Source of the DNA: JAURVT01 sp049059935
GTDB lineage: Bacteria > Actinomycetota > Actinomycetes > Propionibacteriales > Nocardioidaceae
Assembly: GCF_049059935.1 (NCBI RefSeq)
Contig: NZ_JBMGQR010000007.1
Location: forward strand, 1-64,000
Direction of reading: 5' to 3'
Length of the DNA stretch: 64,000 bases
In this document: in pieces, positions 53,686 through 61,352 of the stretch
How positions within the stretch are numbered: position 1 is the first letter of the stretch
Layout: each line of letters starts with the position of its first letter
Notes under the pieces: generated by a model
Database searches by the model: none
What the model saw: only the letters and a program-made list of their open reading frames with translations
Told to the model about the DNA's origin: nothing
Made by a program: the position numbers and the translations under genes

Positions 53686-54461
53686 GCGACCTCGCCGTGA
53701 CCTGGTGGGGCCACGCCACCTGCACCGTCGAGCTGGACGGCGCACGCGTGCTCACCGATCCGTTGCTGCTCGACCGGCTCGCCCACCTGCGCCGGTTCGC
53801 CCCCACGCCGCCGGACGAGGCGCGGACGGCGGACGTCGTCCTCGTGTCGCACCTGCACCCCGACCACCTGCACGTGCCGTCCCTGCGCCTCGTCGCCGAC
53901 GGGGCCGTGTTCGTCGTCCCCCGCGGCGCGGCGGGCTACCTGCAGGCGGCCGGCGTGCCGTCCGAGCGGGTGCTCGAGGTGGTGCCCGGCGACCGCGTCG
54001 ACGTCGCCGGGGTCGACGTCGAGGTGCTGCCGGCGGCGCACGACGGCCACCGCCACGTGCTGTCGCGCGTCACGGCACCGGCGCTCGGGTTCCGGCTCGC
54101 GCACGGCCGGCGGACGCTCTGGTTCCCCGGCGACACCGGGCTGACCGACGACATGCGCGACGTCGACCCGGTCGACCTCGCGCTCGCGCCCGTCGGCGGG
54201 TGGGGGCCGACGCTGCCCGTCACGCACCTGGGGCCGGCGGAGGCGGCCGTCGCCGTCGGCCGCGTCGGCGCGACGCACGCCGTCCCCGTCCACTACGGCA
54301 CCTTCTGGCCCCGCGGGATGACCCGCCTGCAGCGACACCGCCGGCTGTTCACCGAGCCCGGCACACGCTTCGCCCACCAGCTGACGCACCGGTCGCCGTC
54401 CACCCGCCCCTGGGTGCCGGGCCACGGCGAGCGGCTCGTCCTGCCGGCGGTGACCCCGTGA
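53682..54461 (+). CDS. MBL-fold metal-dependent hydrolase (UlaG/NAPE-PLD-like)
   Basis: A 259-residue metallo-beta-lactamase-fold hydrolase. TWWGHATCTVELDGARVLTDP is the N-terminal pattern of the L-ascorbate-lactonase/NAPE-PLD-like branch, HLHPDH (residues 57-62) is the metal motif, with further ligands in LPAAHDGH, FPGDTGLTDDM and VPVHYGTFWP. Members of this branch include phosphodiesterases acting on N-acyl-phosphatidylethanolamine, so a lipid phosphodiester is possible but unproven. It is coupled by GTGA overlaps to the phosphodiesterase-like gene before it and the DedA gene after it. Confidence 0.88.
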   Translation: MSDLAVTWWGHATCTVELDGARVLTDPLLLDRLAHLRRFAPTPPDEARTADVVLVSHLHPDHLHVPSLRLVADGAVFVVPRGAAGYLQAAGVPSERVLEVVPGDRVDVAGVDVEVLPAAHDGHRHVLSRVTAPALGFRLAHGRRTLWFPGDTGLTDDMRDVDPVDLALAPVGGWGPTLPVTHLGPAEAAVAVGRVGATHAVPVHYGTFWPRGMTRLQRHRRLFTEPGTRFAHQLTHRSPSTRPWVPGHGERLVLPAVTP

Positions 54462-55069
54462 TCGACGAGGGACTCGGGCTCGTCGCGCTGCTCAGCCTGT
54501 TCGGCGCCGTCGCATTCGGCGCCGTGGTGCCCGTGGTCCCCACCGGCGCAGCCGTCAGCGCCGCGGCCGTGCTCGCCGAGGGCACCGCCCCGTGGGAGCT
54601 GGTGCTCGTCGTCCTCGTCGGAGCAGCCGGCGCCTACGTCGGCGACGTCATCACCTACGCCGCGCTGCGGGCCGCCGGAGAGCCGCTGGCGCACCGCGTC
54701 GGCTGGCTGAACCGCGACGACCCCGACGGCGCACTGGCCCGCACCACCGCCCGGATCGAGCAGAACGAGGTCCGCGTCCTGCTGCTGTCGCGCCTGGTGC
54801 CCGGCGGACGCATCCCGGTGCTGCTCGCCGCCGCGCTCGGCGGCTACCCCTGGTACCGGTTCGCCGTCGCCGACGTCGGCGCCGCCACCTTGTGGTCGGT
54901 GGTCTACGCCGCCGTCGGCCTGCTCGGCGACGCCCTGTTCCCCTCGGCCCGCGACGCGGTCGTCGCCGCCGTCGTCCTCGCCGTCCTCGTCACCGTCGCC
55001 CTCCAGCTCCTCAAGCGCCTCACCTCCCGCTCCCCCTCCCACCCCGACTCCCCCACCCACCCCGCCTGA
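54458..55069 (+). CDS. DedA/VTT family membrane protein
   Basis: A 203-residue polytopic protein of the DedA/SNARE-associated (VTT) family. The central GAYVGDVITYAALRAAGEPL and LLSRLVPGGRIPVLLAAALGGYPWYRF blocks, with conserved Arg residues, are characteristic. DedA proteins move phospholipids or undecaprenyl phosphate across the membrane. GTG at 54458 overlaps the MBL hydrolase stop. As the last gene of an operon that also encodes a membrane phosphodiesterase and a lipid-type MBL enzyme, a role in lipid-carrier recycling is an attractive inference. Confidence 0.88.
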   Translation: MIDEGLGLVALLSLFGAVAFGAVVPVVPTGAAVSAAAVLAEGTAPWELVLVVLVGAAGAYVGDVITYAALRAAGEPLAHRVGWLNRDDPDGALARTTARIEQNEVRVLLLSRLVPGGRIPVLLAAALGGYPWYRFAVADVGAATLWSVVYAAVGLLGDALFPSARDAVVAAVVLAVLVTVALQLLKRLTSRSPSHPDSPTHPA

Positions 55070-55075
55070 CCCCGC

Positions 55076-55207
55076 GATCCGCCGGTTCTGCAGGGCCCGT
55101 CCGCCGGTTCTGCTGCCCCCGTCCGTCGGTCCGGCACGCAGGCGACGGCCGAAGCGACGGACGGCTCCCGTCGAAGTGACGGACGGGACCGGCCGAAGTG
55201 ACGGATG
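55076..55207. repeat. Inverted array of six 16-base units at 22-base pitch (3+3)
   Basis: Units CRTCCGYCRSTTCKGC-like start at 55076, 55098 and 55120; their inverted counterparts end at 55207, 55185 and 55163. Every unit pair sums to the same centre, so the array is exactly symmetric, with a 12-base middle. The third unit and its mirror (CGTCCGTCGGTCCGGC and GCCGAAGCGACGGACG) pair well; outer ones pair less perfectly. It lies between DedA and MFS genes on the same strand. The shorter array at 5036-5130 uses the same unit and pitch. It could fold as RNA or bind protein on one face of the helix. Confidence 0.82.
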
Positions 55208-55213
55208 GCGGGT

Positions 55214-55219
55214 TAGGTT
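55214..55219 (+). promoter_or_regulatory. -10 box TAGGTT for the MFS gene, leaderless start
   Basis: TAGGTT is followed by six bases and the GTG at 55226. It starts seven bases after the inverted array, so the array lies across the -35 and upstream region. Confidence 0.6.
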
Positions 55220-55225
55220 CCGGGG

Positions 55226-56512
55226 GTGACGACCGACCGCAGCGACCCGCGCACCTCGACCGACCTGCACCGCGTGCAGCGCCGGACGGTGGGGGTGCTC
55301 GCGGCGGCGCAGGTGGTGGGCGGGATCGGCTCGGGGTCGGGCCTCTCGGTGGGCGCGCTGCTGCTGGCGGACATGTCGGGCTCCTCGGCCGTCGCCGGGC
55401 TCGCGACGACGATGCTGACGCTCGGTGCCGCCGCCGGCTCGATGCCGCTGGCCCGCCTCGCCGCCGCCCGCGGACGACGTCCCGGGCTGGCACTCGGGTG
55501 GGCGCTGGCCGCGACGGGCGGCGCGGTGGTCGTCACCGGGGCGGCCCTCGGGTCGGTGCTCCTCGTGCTCCTCGGGCTGGCCGTCAGCGGCATCAGCAGC
55601 GCCACCAACCTGCAGTCGCGCTACGCCGCCACGGACCTCGCCGAGCCGAGCGACGTCGGACGGTCGCTCGGGCTCGTGGTCTGGTCCACGACGATCGGCG
55701 CGGTGCTCGGCCCCAACCTGACGGGCCCCGGCGCCGCGGTGGCCCGGTCCGTCGGCCTGCCCGACCTCGCCGGGCCGTTCTGCTTCTCGGTGGTCTCCTT
55801 CGGGGTCGCGGCGGTCCTGATGCTGCTGGCCCTGCGTCCGGACCCCCTCGTCCTCGCGCGCACCCGCGAGCCCGCCGCCGCGCCCGGCACCACGGTCGTG
55901 CGCCACGGGTTCGCCGACGCGTGGCGCACCGTCCGCGCCAACCCGACCACCTCGGCGGGCGTCGCGACCGTCGCCACCGCGCACGCCGTCATGGTGTCGG
56001 TGATGGCGATGACGCCGGTGCACATGCAGGACCACGGGGCGGCGCTCGAGATCATCGGGCTGACGATCAGCCTGCACATCGCCGGCATGTTCGCGCTCTC
56101 CCCCGTCATGGGCTGGCTGGTGGACCGCTGGGGCGCCACCCGCACCGCCGTCCTCGGCCAGGTGGTGCTGCTCGTCGCCGTCGCGGTCGCCGGCACCGCC
56201 GGGGCGTCCGAGGTGCGGATCACCGTCGGCCTGGTGCTGCTCGGCCTGGGCTGGTCGGCGTCGCTGATCTCCGGGTCGGCGATGGTGGCCTCGTCCGTCG
56301 ACGGACCCGAGCGCACCGCCGTCCAGGGCCTGTCGGACGTCGCGATGAACCTCGCCGGGGCGCTCGGCGGCCTGCTGGCCGGCGCCGTCGTGGCGCTCGC
56401 GGGGTTCGAGGTGCTCGCCGTCGCGGCGGGCGTCCTGGTGGTCCCGCTCCTGGTCCTGCACCTGCGGCGCGGGCCCCTGACCGGCGTCGGGGCGGCGCGG
56501 TCGGCAGACTAG
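55226..56512 (+). CDS. MFS transporter
   Basis: A 428-residue major facilitator with about 12 membrane helices and a charged linker between the halves (LRPDPLVLARTREPAAAPG). The half-signature RLAAARGRRPGLALGW corresponds to MFS motif A in loop 2-3, and MGWLVDRWGATRTAVLG to its counterpart in the second half. The substrate is unknown. It starts with GTG under its own leaderless promoter and is followed four bases later by the CPWAHR-type reductase gene, with which it may be functionally linked. Confidence 0.88.
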   Translation: MTTDRSDPRTSTDLHRVQRRTVGVLAAAQVVGGIGSGSGLSVGALLLADMSGSSAVAGLATTMLTLGAAAGSMPLARLAAARGRRPGLALGWALAATGGAVVVTGAALGSVLLVLLGLAVSGISSATNLQSRYAATDLAEPSDVGRSLGLVVWSTTIGAVLGPNLTGPGAAVARSVGLPDLAGPFCFSVVSFGVAAVLMLLALRPDPLVLARTREPAAAPGTTVVRHGFADAWRTVRANPTTSAGVATVATAHAVMVSVMAMTPVHMQDHGAALEIIGLTISLHIAGMFALSPVMGWLVDRWGATRTAVLGQVVLLVAVAVAGTAGASEVRITVGLVLLGLGWSASLISGSAMVASSVDGPERTAVQGLSDVAMNLAGALGGLLAGAVVALAGFEVLAVAAGVLVVPLLVLHLRRGPLTGVGAARSAD

Positions 56513-56516
56513 GGCC

Positions 56517-57524
56517 ATGTCCTCCACCGAGACCGACGACCACACCACCGGCGGGCGCTACGTCAGCTCCGGCGAGGAGTTCGACCGCGACACGAACTAC
56601 ATCGGCACCCGCGTCACCCGGGACGGACGGTTCGGCTACCCCGTCGAGGCCGGCCGCTACCGGCTCGTGGTCGCCAACGCGTGCCCGTGGGCGCACCGCT
56701 CGATCATCGTGCGGCGCCTGCTCGGCCTCGAGGACGTCATCTCGATGGGCGTCTGCGGCCCCACCCACGACGAGCGCAGCTGGACCTTCGACCTTGACGA
56801 GGGCGGCGTCGACCCCGTCCTCGGCATCCCCCGCCTGCAGGACGCGTACCTCAAGCGCTTCCCCGACTACCCCAAGGGCATCACGGTGCCGGCGATCGTC
56901 GAGGTGGCCACCGGCGAGGTCGTCACCAACGACGTCCCCACGATCACCCTCGACCTGTCGACCGAGTGGACCGAGCACCACCGCGCCGGTGCGCCCGACC
57001 TGTACCCCGAGGCGCTGCGCGCCGAGATCGACGAGGTCGCCGACCTGGTCTTCCACGACGTCAACAACGGCGTCTACAAGTGCGGGTTCGCCGGGTCGCA
57101 GCGTGGCTACGAGCGCGCCTACGACAGCCTGTTCGCCCGACTCGACTGGCTCAGCGACCGCCTGGAGCACCAGCGCTACCTCGTGGGCGACACCATCACC
57201 GAGGCCGACGTGCGGCTGTTCACCACGCTCGTGCGCTTCGACGCCGTCTACCACGGGCACTTCAAGTGCAACCGCCAGAAGCTGAGCGAGATGCCGGTGC
57301 TGTGGGACTACGCGCGCGACCTGTTCCAGACTCCCGGGTTCGGCGACACCGTGGAGTGGCAGCAGATCAAGGACCACTACTACGTCGTCCACACCGACCT
57401 GAACCCGACGCAGATCGTCCCCAAGGGCCCCGACACCGGCAACTGGTACGTGCCCCACACGCGCGCCGCGCTCGGCGGCCGTCCCTTCGGCGACGGCACC
57501 CCGCCCGAGCCCCTGCACGCCTGA
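56517..57524 (+). CDS. Glutathionyl-hydroquinone-reductase-like (ECM4/YqjG) protein
   Basis: A 335-residue Xi-class glutathione-transferase-fold protein. The thioredoxin-like domain has the catalytic ACPWAHR motif (Cys 56), KRFPDYPKGITVPAIVE and NDVPTITLDLS; the helical domain has NNGVYKCGFAGSQRGYERAY, RYLVGDTITEADVRLF and the CNRQKLSEMPVLWDYARDL end. The family reduces glutathionyl- or, in actinobacteria, presumably mycothiol-conjugated hydroquinones. A CAGACT -10-like box lies six bases before the ATG and overlaps the MFS stop codon. Confidence 0.92.
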   Translation: MSSTETDDHTTGGRYVSSGEEFDRDTNYIGTRVTRDGRFGYPVEAGRYRLVVANACPWAHRSIIVRRLLGLEDVISMGVCGPTHDERSWTFDLDEGGVDPVLGIPRLQDAYLKRFPDYPKGITVPAIVEVATGEVVTNDVPTITLDLSTEWTEHHRAGAPDLYPEALRAEIDEVADLVFHDVNNGVYKCGFAGSQRGYERAYDSLFARLDWLSDRLEHQRYLVGDTITEADVRLFTTLVRFDAVYHGHFKCNRQKLSEMPVLWDYARDLFQTPGFGDTVEWQQIKDHYYVVHTDLNPTQIVPKGPDTGNWYVPHTRAALGGRPFGDGTPPEPLHA

Positions 57525-57547
57525 CCGGACGCGGCGGCCGCCGGTGC

Positions 57548-57553
57548 TACGTT
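57548..57553 (+). promoter_or_regulatory. -10 box TACGTT, leaderless start of the teichoic-acid-type cluster
   Basis: TACGTT is followed by seven bases and the GTG at 57561. It sets the start of the CDP-alcohol transferase gene and probably transcribes the next two genes as well. Confidence 0.6.
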
Positions 57554-57560
57554 GGCCGCC

Positions 57561-58367
57561 GTGTCTGACGCCCCTCGCCCCGCCCGGCCCACGTTCGCCG
57601 AGTTCCGGGCGATCGCCCAGCCGCCGGAGATCCGGGCCCGCAAGTCGGCCGAGCACTGGACCGCCGACCTGTACCTGCGCGACATCTCGCCCTACCTGAG
57701 CCGGCCGCTCGTCCGCCTCGGGTTCAGCGCCAACGGCGTCACCGGTCTGATGATCCTGTGCGGCTGGGCCGCCGCCGCCTCCCTGCTGCTCCCGGGCCTC
57801 GGCGGTGTCGTCCTGGCCGTGTTCTTCGGGCAGCTGCAGATGCTGGTCGACTGCTGCGACGGCGAGGTCGCGCGGTGGCGCGGCACGTCGTCGCCCGCCG
57901 GCGTCTTCCTGGACAAGATCGGCCACTACACGACCGAGGCGCTGATCCCGATCGCGCTGGGCGTGCGCGCCGCGGGCGGGGTCGGCGACGCCGCCGAGCA
58001 CCCCGGCTGGATCGCCGTGGGCGCGCTGCTCGCCGTCGTCATCATGTTCAACAAGGCGCTCAACGACATGGTGCACGTGTCGCGGGCGTTCGCCGGGCTC
58101 CCCCGGGTGCCCGACAGCGCCGAGGCCACCGCCCCCCGTCCGGGCCTGGTGGCCAGGCTGCGCCGCGCTGCGCGGTTCGTGCCGTTCCACCGGCTCTACC
58201 ACTCGGTCGAGCTGACGCTCCTCGCGCTCGCGGCCGCCGTCGTCGACCTGCTCGTCGGGGGCACCGACGCCACCCGGGTGCTCGTCACCGCGCTGCTGCC
58301 GCTGGCGCTGCTGGCGGTCGTCGGCCACGTCGCGGCGATCATGGCGTCGTCGCGCCTGAAGGCCTGA
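57561..58367 (+). CDS. CDP-alcohol phosphatidyltransferase family protein
   Basis: A 268-residue integral membrane transferase. The CDP-alcohol signature spans DCCDGEVAR (Asp 97, Asp 100, Gly 101, Ala 104, Arg 105), Gly 114 and Asp 118, but the usual final Asp is His 122 (FLDKIGH). Since that residue is generally the catalytic base, this is a variant active site. The N-terminal soluble part (FAEFRAIAQPPEIRARKSAEHW) precedes about six membrane helices. It begins the cluster with two TagF-like transferases, so it may make a polyol-phosphate lipid or cap. Confidence 0.85.
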   Translation: MSDAPRPARPTFAEFRAIAQPPEIRARKSAEHWTADLYLRDISPYLSRPLVRLGFSANGVTGLMILCGWAAAASLLLPGLGGVVLAVFFGQLQMLVDCCDGEVARWRGTSSPAGVFLDKIGHYTTEALIPIALGVRAAGGVGDAAEHPGWIAVGALLAVVIMFNKALNDMVHVSRAFAGLPRVPDSAEATAPRPGLVARLRRAARFVPFHRLYHSVELTLLALAAAVVDLLVGGTDATRVLVTALLPLALLAVVGHVAAIMASSRLKA

Positions 58368-58369
58368 CC

Positions 58370-60133
58370 GTGGCGCGACTCCCCACCACCACCCTGGCTC
58401 CCGCCGCCGCCCTCGCCTCCACGGCCGGCGCGCTCGTGTCGGGCGTGCTCGGCCCGCCGCTGCTCACCGCCCTGCTCCTCGCCGTGTCGGTGGCCGCCGA
58501 CGCGTGGACCGTGCGGTCCTCCCCCGCCCGCGAGCTCGTCCTCGAGCAGGGCACCGTCGGACGCTCGTCGCGCGTGCTGCTGCGTGCGCTGGCCGTCGCG
58601 TTCACCGGCGTGGACCTGTGGACCACCGGCCAGGCCGTCGCCTACGCCGTCGTGCTCGCCGTGTTCCTGCTCGGCCACGGCACGTGGGTGTTCTGCCAGC
58701 GCCAGCTGGGCAAGCGACACGCCCGACCGGTGCGCGTGCGCAACATCGACGTGCCCGACGCCGGCCCGCGCCGGGTGCTCGGCCTCCGCCGCCACCACTG
58801 GCGACGCGAGGTGCCCGCCGAGCTGGCCGTGCTGCTGCCGTCGGTGCTGGCCGAGGTCTTCGACGTCTGGGCCGTGCTGCTGCTCGGCGCCGCGGCCGCC
58901 GTCCTCATGCTCGCGCTCGTCGCCGGCCCGGTGGCCGACGTGCTCGCCAACCGCCGCGCACGGGTGCCCGAGGGCGAGATGGCGCCCAAGCTGCGCCCGC
59001 TGCAGGCGTTCGTCCACGAGCACCGGCCCGAGGTCGTCCTGCACCTCGCGGGCGGCGCCACGTCGGCCTACCAGGTCAACGTCTGGCTGCGCACGCTCGA
59101 GTCGCTCGACCAGCGGGTGCTGCTGCTGCTGCGCGACGACGAGCTGTTCGACCACCTGGCCCCCACCACGCTGCCCGCGGCCTGCGTCGTCGCCGGCACC
59201 GACGTGATGAGCCTCGACCTGTCGTGCGTGACGGTCGCGCTGTTCCCCACGCACGTCGGCAGCAACCTGCACGTCCTGCGCCTGCCCACCTTGATGTCGA
59301 CGTTCATCGGCCACGGCGACAGCGACAAGAACGCTTCGGTCAACCCCTACGGCCGCGTCTACGACGAGCTCTGGGTGGCCGGCGAGGCCGGCGCAGACCG
59401 CTGGCGCCGCGCGCACGTCGGCATCGACGAGGACCAGCTGGTGGCCGTGGGCCGTCCCCAGATCGCCGGGGTCGAGCGGGTGGGCTCCCGCGCGCGCGGC
59501 CCGCGTCCGACGCTGCTCTACGCCCCCACGTGGGAGGGCTGGAACTTCGGCCAGGAGTACTCCTCGGTCGGGCCCATCGGCGTCCGCGTCGTCGAGGCCG
59601 CGCTCGCGCACCCCGCGGGGTTCCGCGTGATCTACAAGCCGCACCCGCTGCTCGGCGTCCGCGACCCGAAGGTCCGCGGCGCCCACCAGCGCATCGTGCG
59701 CCTGCTGGCCGCCGCCGATGGCGACCACGAGGTGGTCCAGGGCCCGTCCGGCCGCGAGCTGTTCGCCTGCTTCAACGACGCCGACGCGCTCGTCACCGAC
59801 ATCTCCAGCGTCGTCAGCGACTTCCTCGCCAGCGAGAAGCCCTACGCGGTGTTCGACTTCTCCGGGAGCACCCGCGAGCACTTCGTCGCCGAGTACCCGT
59901 CGGCGTCGGCGTCGACCGTGCTCGGACGCGACGGCTCGGGCGTCGCGGAGTTCCTCGACGTGGTCGGCGGCGTCGTGCCCGACGAGCAGGTCGAGGCGCG
60001 GGCCCGGCTCGCGACCTACCTGATCGGCCCGCCGGAGGACCGCTCGCTCGAGCCGTTCGCGCGCGCCGTCACCGCGCTGTCGGCCCGCGCCCGCGCCGAG
60101 CGCGCCCAGCACCGCGAGACCGCCCGTGGCTAG
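58370..60133 (+). CDS. CDP-glycerol/ribitol glycerophosphotransferase-like protein with N-terminal membrane region
   Basis: A 587-residue protein in two parts. The first ~200 residues have several hydrophobic segments. The C-terminal part is a TagF/TagB-type polymerase domain (Glyphos_transf, PF04464): FIGHGDSDKNASVNPYGRVYDE with the catalytic His, LLYAPTWEGWN, VIYKPHPLLGV and ALVTDISSVVSDFL. It would transfer polyol phosphate from a CDP-activated donor to a growing wall polymer at the inner membrane face. GTG at 58370 lies two bases after the preceding stop. The next gene is a paralogue without the membrane part. Confidence 0.85.
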   Translation: MARLPTTTLAPAAALASTAGALVSGVLGPPLLTALLLAVSVAADAWTVRSSPARELVLEQGTVGRSSRVLLRALAVAFTGVDLWTTGQAVAYAVVLAVFLLGHGTWVFCQRQLGKRHARPVRVRNIDVPDAGPRRVLGLRRHHWRREVPAELAVLLPSVLAEVFDVWAVLLLGAAAAVLMLALVAGPVADVLANRRARVPEGEMAPKLRPLQAFVHEHRPEVVLHLAGGATSAYQVNVWLRTLESLDQRVLLLLRDDELFDHLAPTTLPAACVVAGTDVMSLDLSCVTVALFPTHVGSNLHVLRLPTLMSTFIGHGDSDKNASVNPYGRVYDELWVAGEAGADRWRRAHVGIDEDQLVAVGRPQIAGVERVGSRARGPRPTLLYAPTWEGWNFGQEYSSVGPIGVRVVEAALAHPAGFRVIYKPHPLLGVRDPKVRGAHQRIVRLLAAADGDHEVVQGPSGRELFACFNDADALVTDISSVVSDFLASEKPYAVFDFSGSTREHFVAEYPSASASTVLGRDGSGVAEFLDVVGGVVPDEQVEARARLATYLIGPPEDRSLEPFARAVTALSARARAERAQHRETARG

Positions 60134-61352
60134 CCGCCGCGTGGCCCGCGCCCGCCACGTCGCCCGTCAGCTGCGGGCGAGCGTCACCAACCGGCTCGGC
60201 GCCGACGCGTTCGCCGCCGAGTGCGCCGCGCGCGGCCCCGTCCCCACCGGGGCGGTGTGCCTGTGGTTCGCGTCGGGCCCGGAGAACACCTACCAGCTGA
60301 CGCACTGGCTCGGGCCGCTGGAGCGGTTGGCCGAGTCGGTGCCCGTCGCGATCGTCGTGGCCCGCCCCGACACCGGGCGCGCGGTGCTGGCCGCCACGTC
60401 ATTGCCCGTCGCGTTCGCGCCCAGCTCGCGCGCGCTCGAGACGCTCGTGCACGAGGCCGACGTGCCGGTGGTGCTCTACGTCAACCACGTCGAGCTCAAC
60501 TTCCGGATGCTGCGCTTCGCCTCCCCCGTGCACGTCTACCTCGGGCACGGCGAGAGCGACAAGGACTCGAGCGTCTCCAACCAGAACCGCGCCTACGACC
60601 GCGTCTTCGTCGCCGGACGCGCCGCCCAGGACCGCATCGCGTCGCACCTGCGCGGCTTCGACGTCGACCGTCTGACCCGCACGATCGGCAGCCCGCAGCT
60701 CGACGACGACCACGCCGGCGCACCGGACTGGGCGCCCGACGGGTCGATCCGCGTGCTCTACGCCCCCACATGGGAGGGCGACCGCCCGCGCATGGCGTAC
60801 GGCTCGGTGCCCACGCACGGCGTCGCGCTCGTCCGCGCCCTGGTCGCCGACCCGCGGTTCCGGGTCGTGTACCGCCCCCACCCGCGGGCCGGCTACAACG
60901 ACCCCGCCACGCGCGAGGCCGACGCCGCCGTCCGGGCGGTCCTCGCCGAGCACGGCGACCGGCACCTGGTCGACATCGGCGCCTACGGGTGGCAGTGGGA
61001 CTTCTGCGACGTCTGCGTGACCGACGTGTCCTCGGTGGCCTACGACTGGCTGGCCACGGGCAAGCCGCTGCTCGTCACCCGCCCGGCCGACGCCCGCGCG
61101 TTCCTTCCCGACTCCCCGCTGCTGCGCACCACGCCCACGCTCGACGCCGCCGACGCCCCGCAGGCGGCCGACGTCGTCGGGGCTCTGGCCGCCGACGACC
61201 GGGGCGACGCCCGCGCCCGCCGGCTGGAGGCCGCCGCCTACTACTTCGGCGACACCGCGGACGGTGCGAGCACCCGACGCTTCGGCGAGGCCGTGCGCGA
61301 GGCCGTGGCCTACGCGCGCGAGCACCCCGTCCCGGTGGTGCCCGACCACTAG
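60126..61352 (+). CDS. CDP-glycerol/ribitol glycerophosphotransferase-like protein
   Basis: A 408-residue TagF/TagB-type transferase, paralogous to the C-terminal part of its upstream neighbour. Shared blocks are VYLGHGESDKDSSVSNQNRAYDR, VLYAPTWEGDRPR, VVYRPHPRAGYND and VCVTDVSSVAYDWL. It has no membrane segments. GTG at 60126 overlaps the upstream gene by eight bases. One paralogue may prime and the other extend the polymer. The stop TAG shares the tetranucleotide CTAG with the stop of the convergent pyruvyl-transferase gene. Confidence 0.85.
   Translation: MASRRVARARHVARQLRASVTNRLGADAFAAECAARGPVPTGAVCLWFASGPENTYQLTHWLGPLERLAESVPVAIVVARPDTGRAVLAATSLPVAFAPSSRALETLVHEADVPVVLYVNHVELNFRMLRFASPVHVYLGHGESDKDSSVSNQNRAYDRVFVAGRAAQDRIASHLRGFDVDRLTRTIGSPQLDDDHAGAPDWAPDGSIRVLYAPTWEGDRPRMAYGSVPTHGVALVRALVADPRFRVVYRPHPRAGYNDPATREADAAVRAVLAEHGDRHLVDIGAYGWQWDFCDVCVTDVSSVAYDWLATGKPLLVTRPADARAFLPDSPLLRTTPTLDAADAPQAADVVGALAADDRGDARARRLEAAAYYFGDTADGASTRRFGEAVREAVAYAREHPVPVVPDH

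Noticed and set aside
55076..55207. CRISPR array
   Set aside because: Units are regularly spaced, but they are inverted about a centre, gaps are only 6 bases and no cas genes are present.
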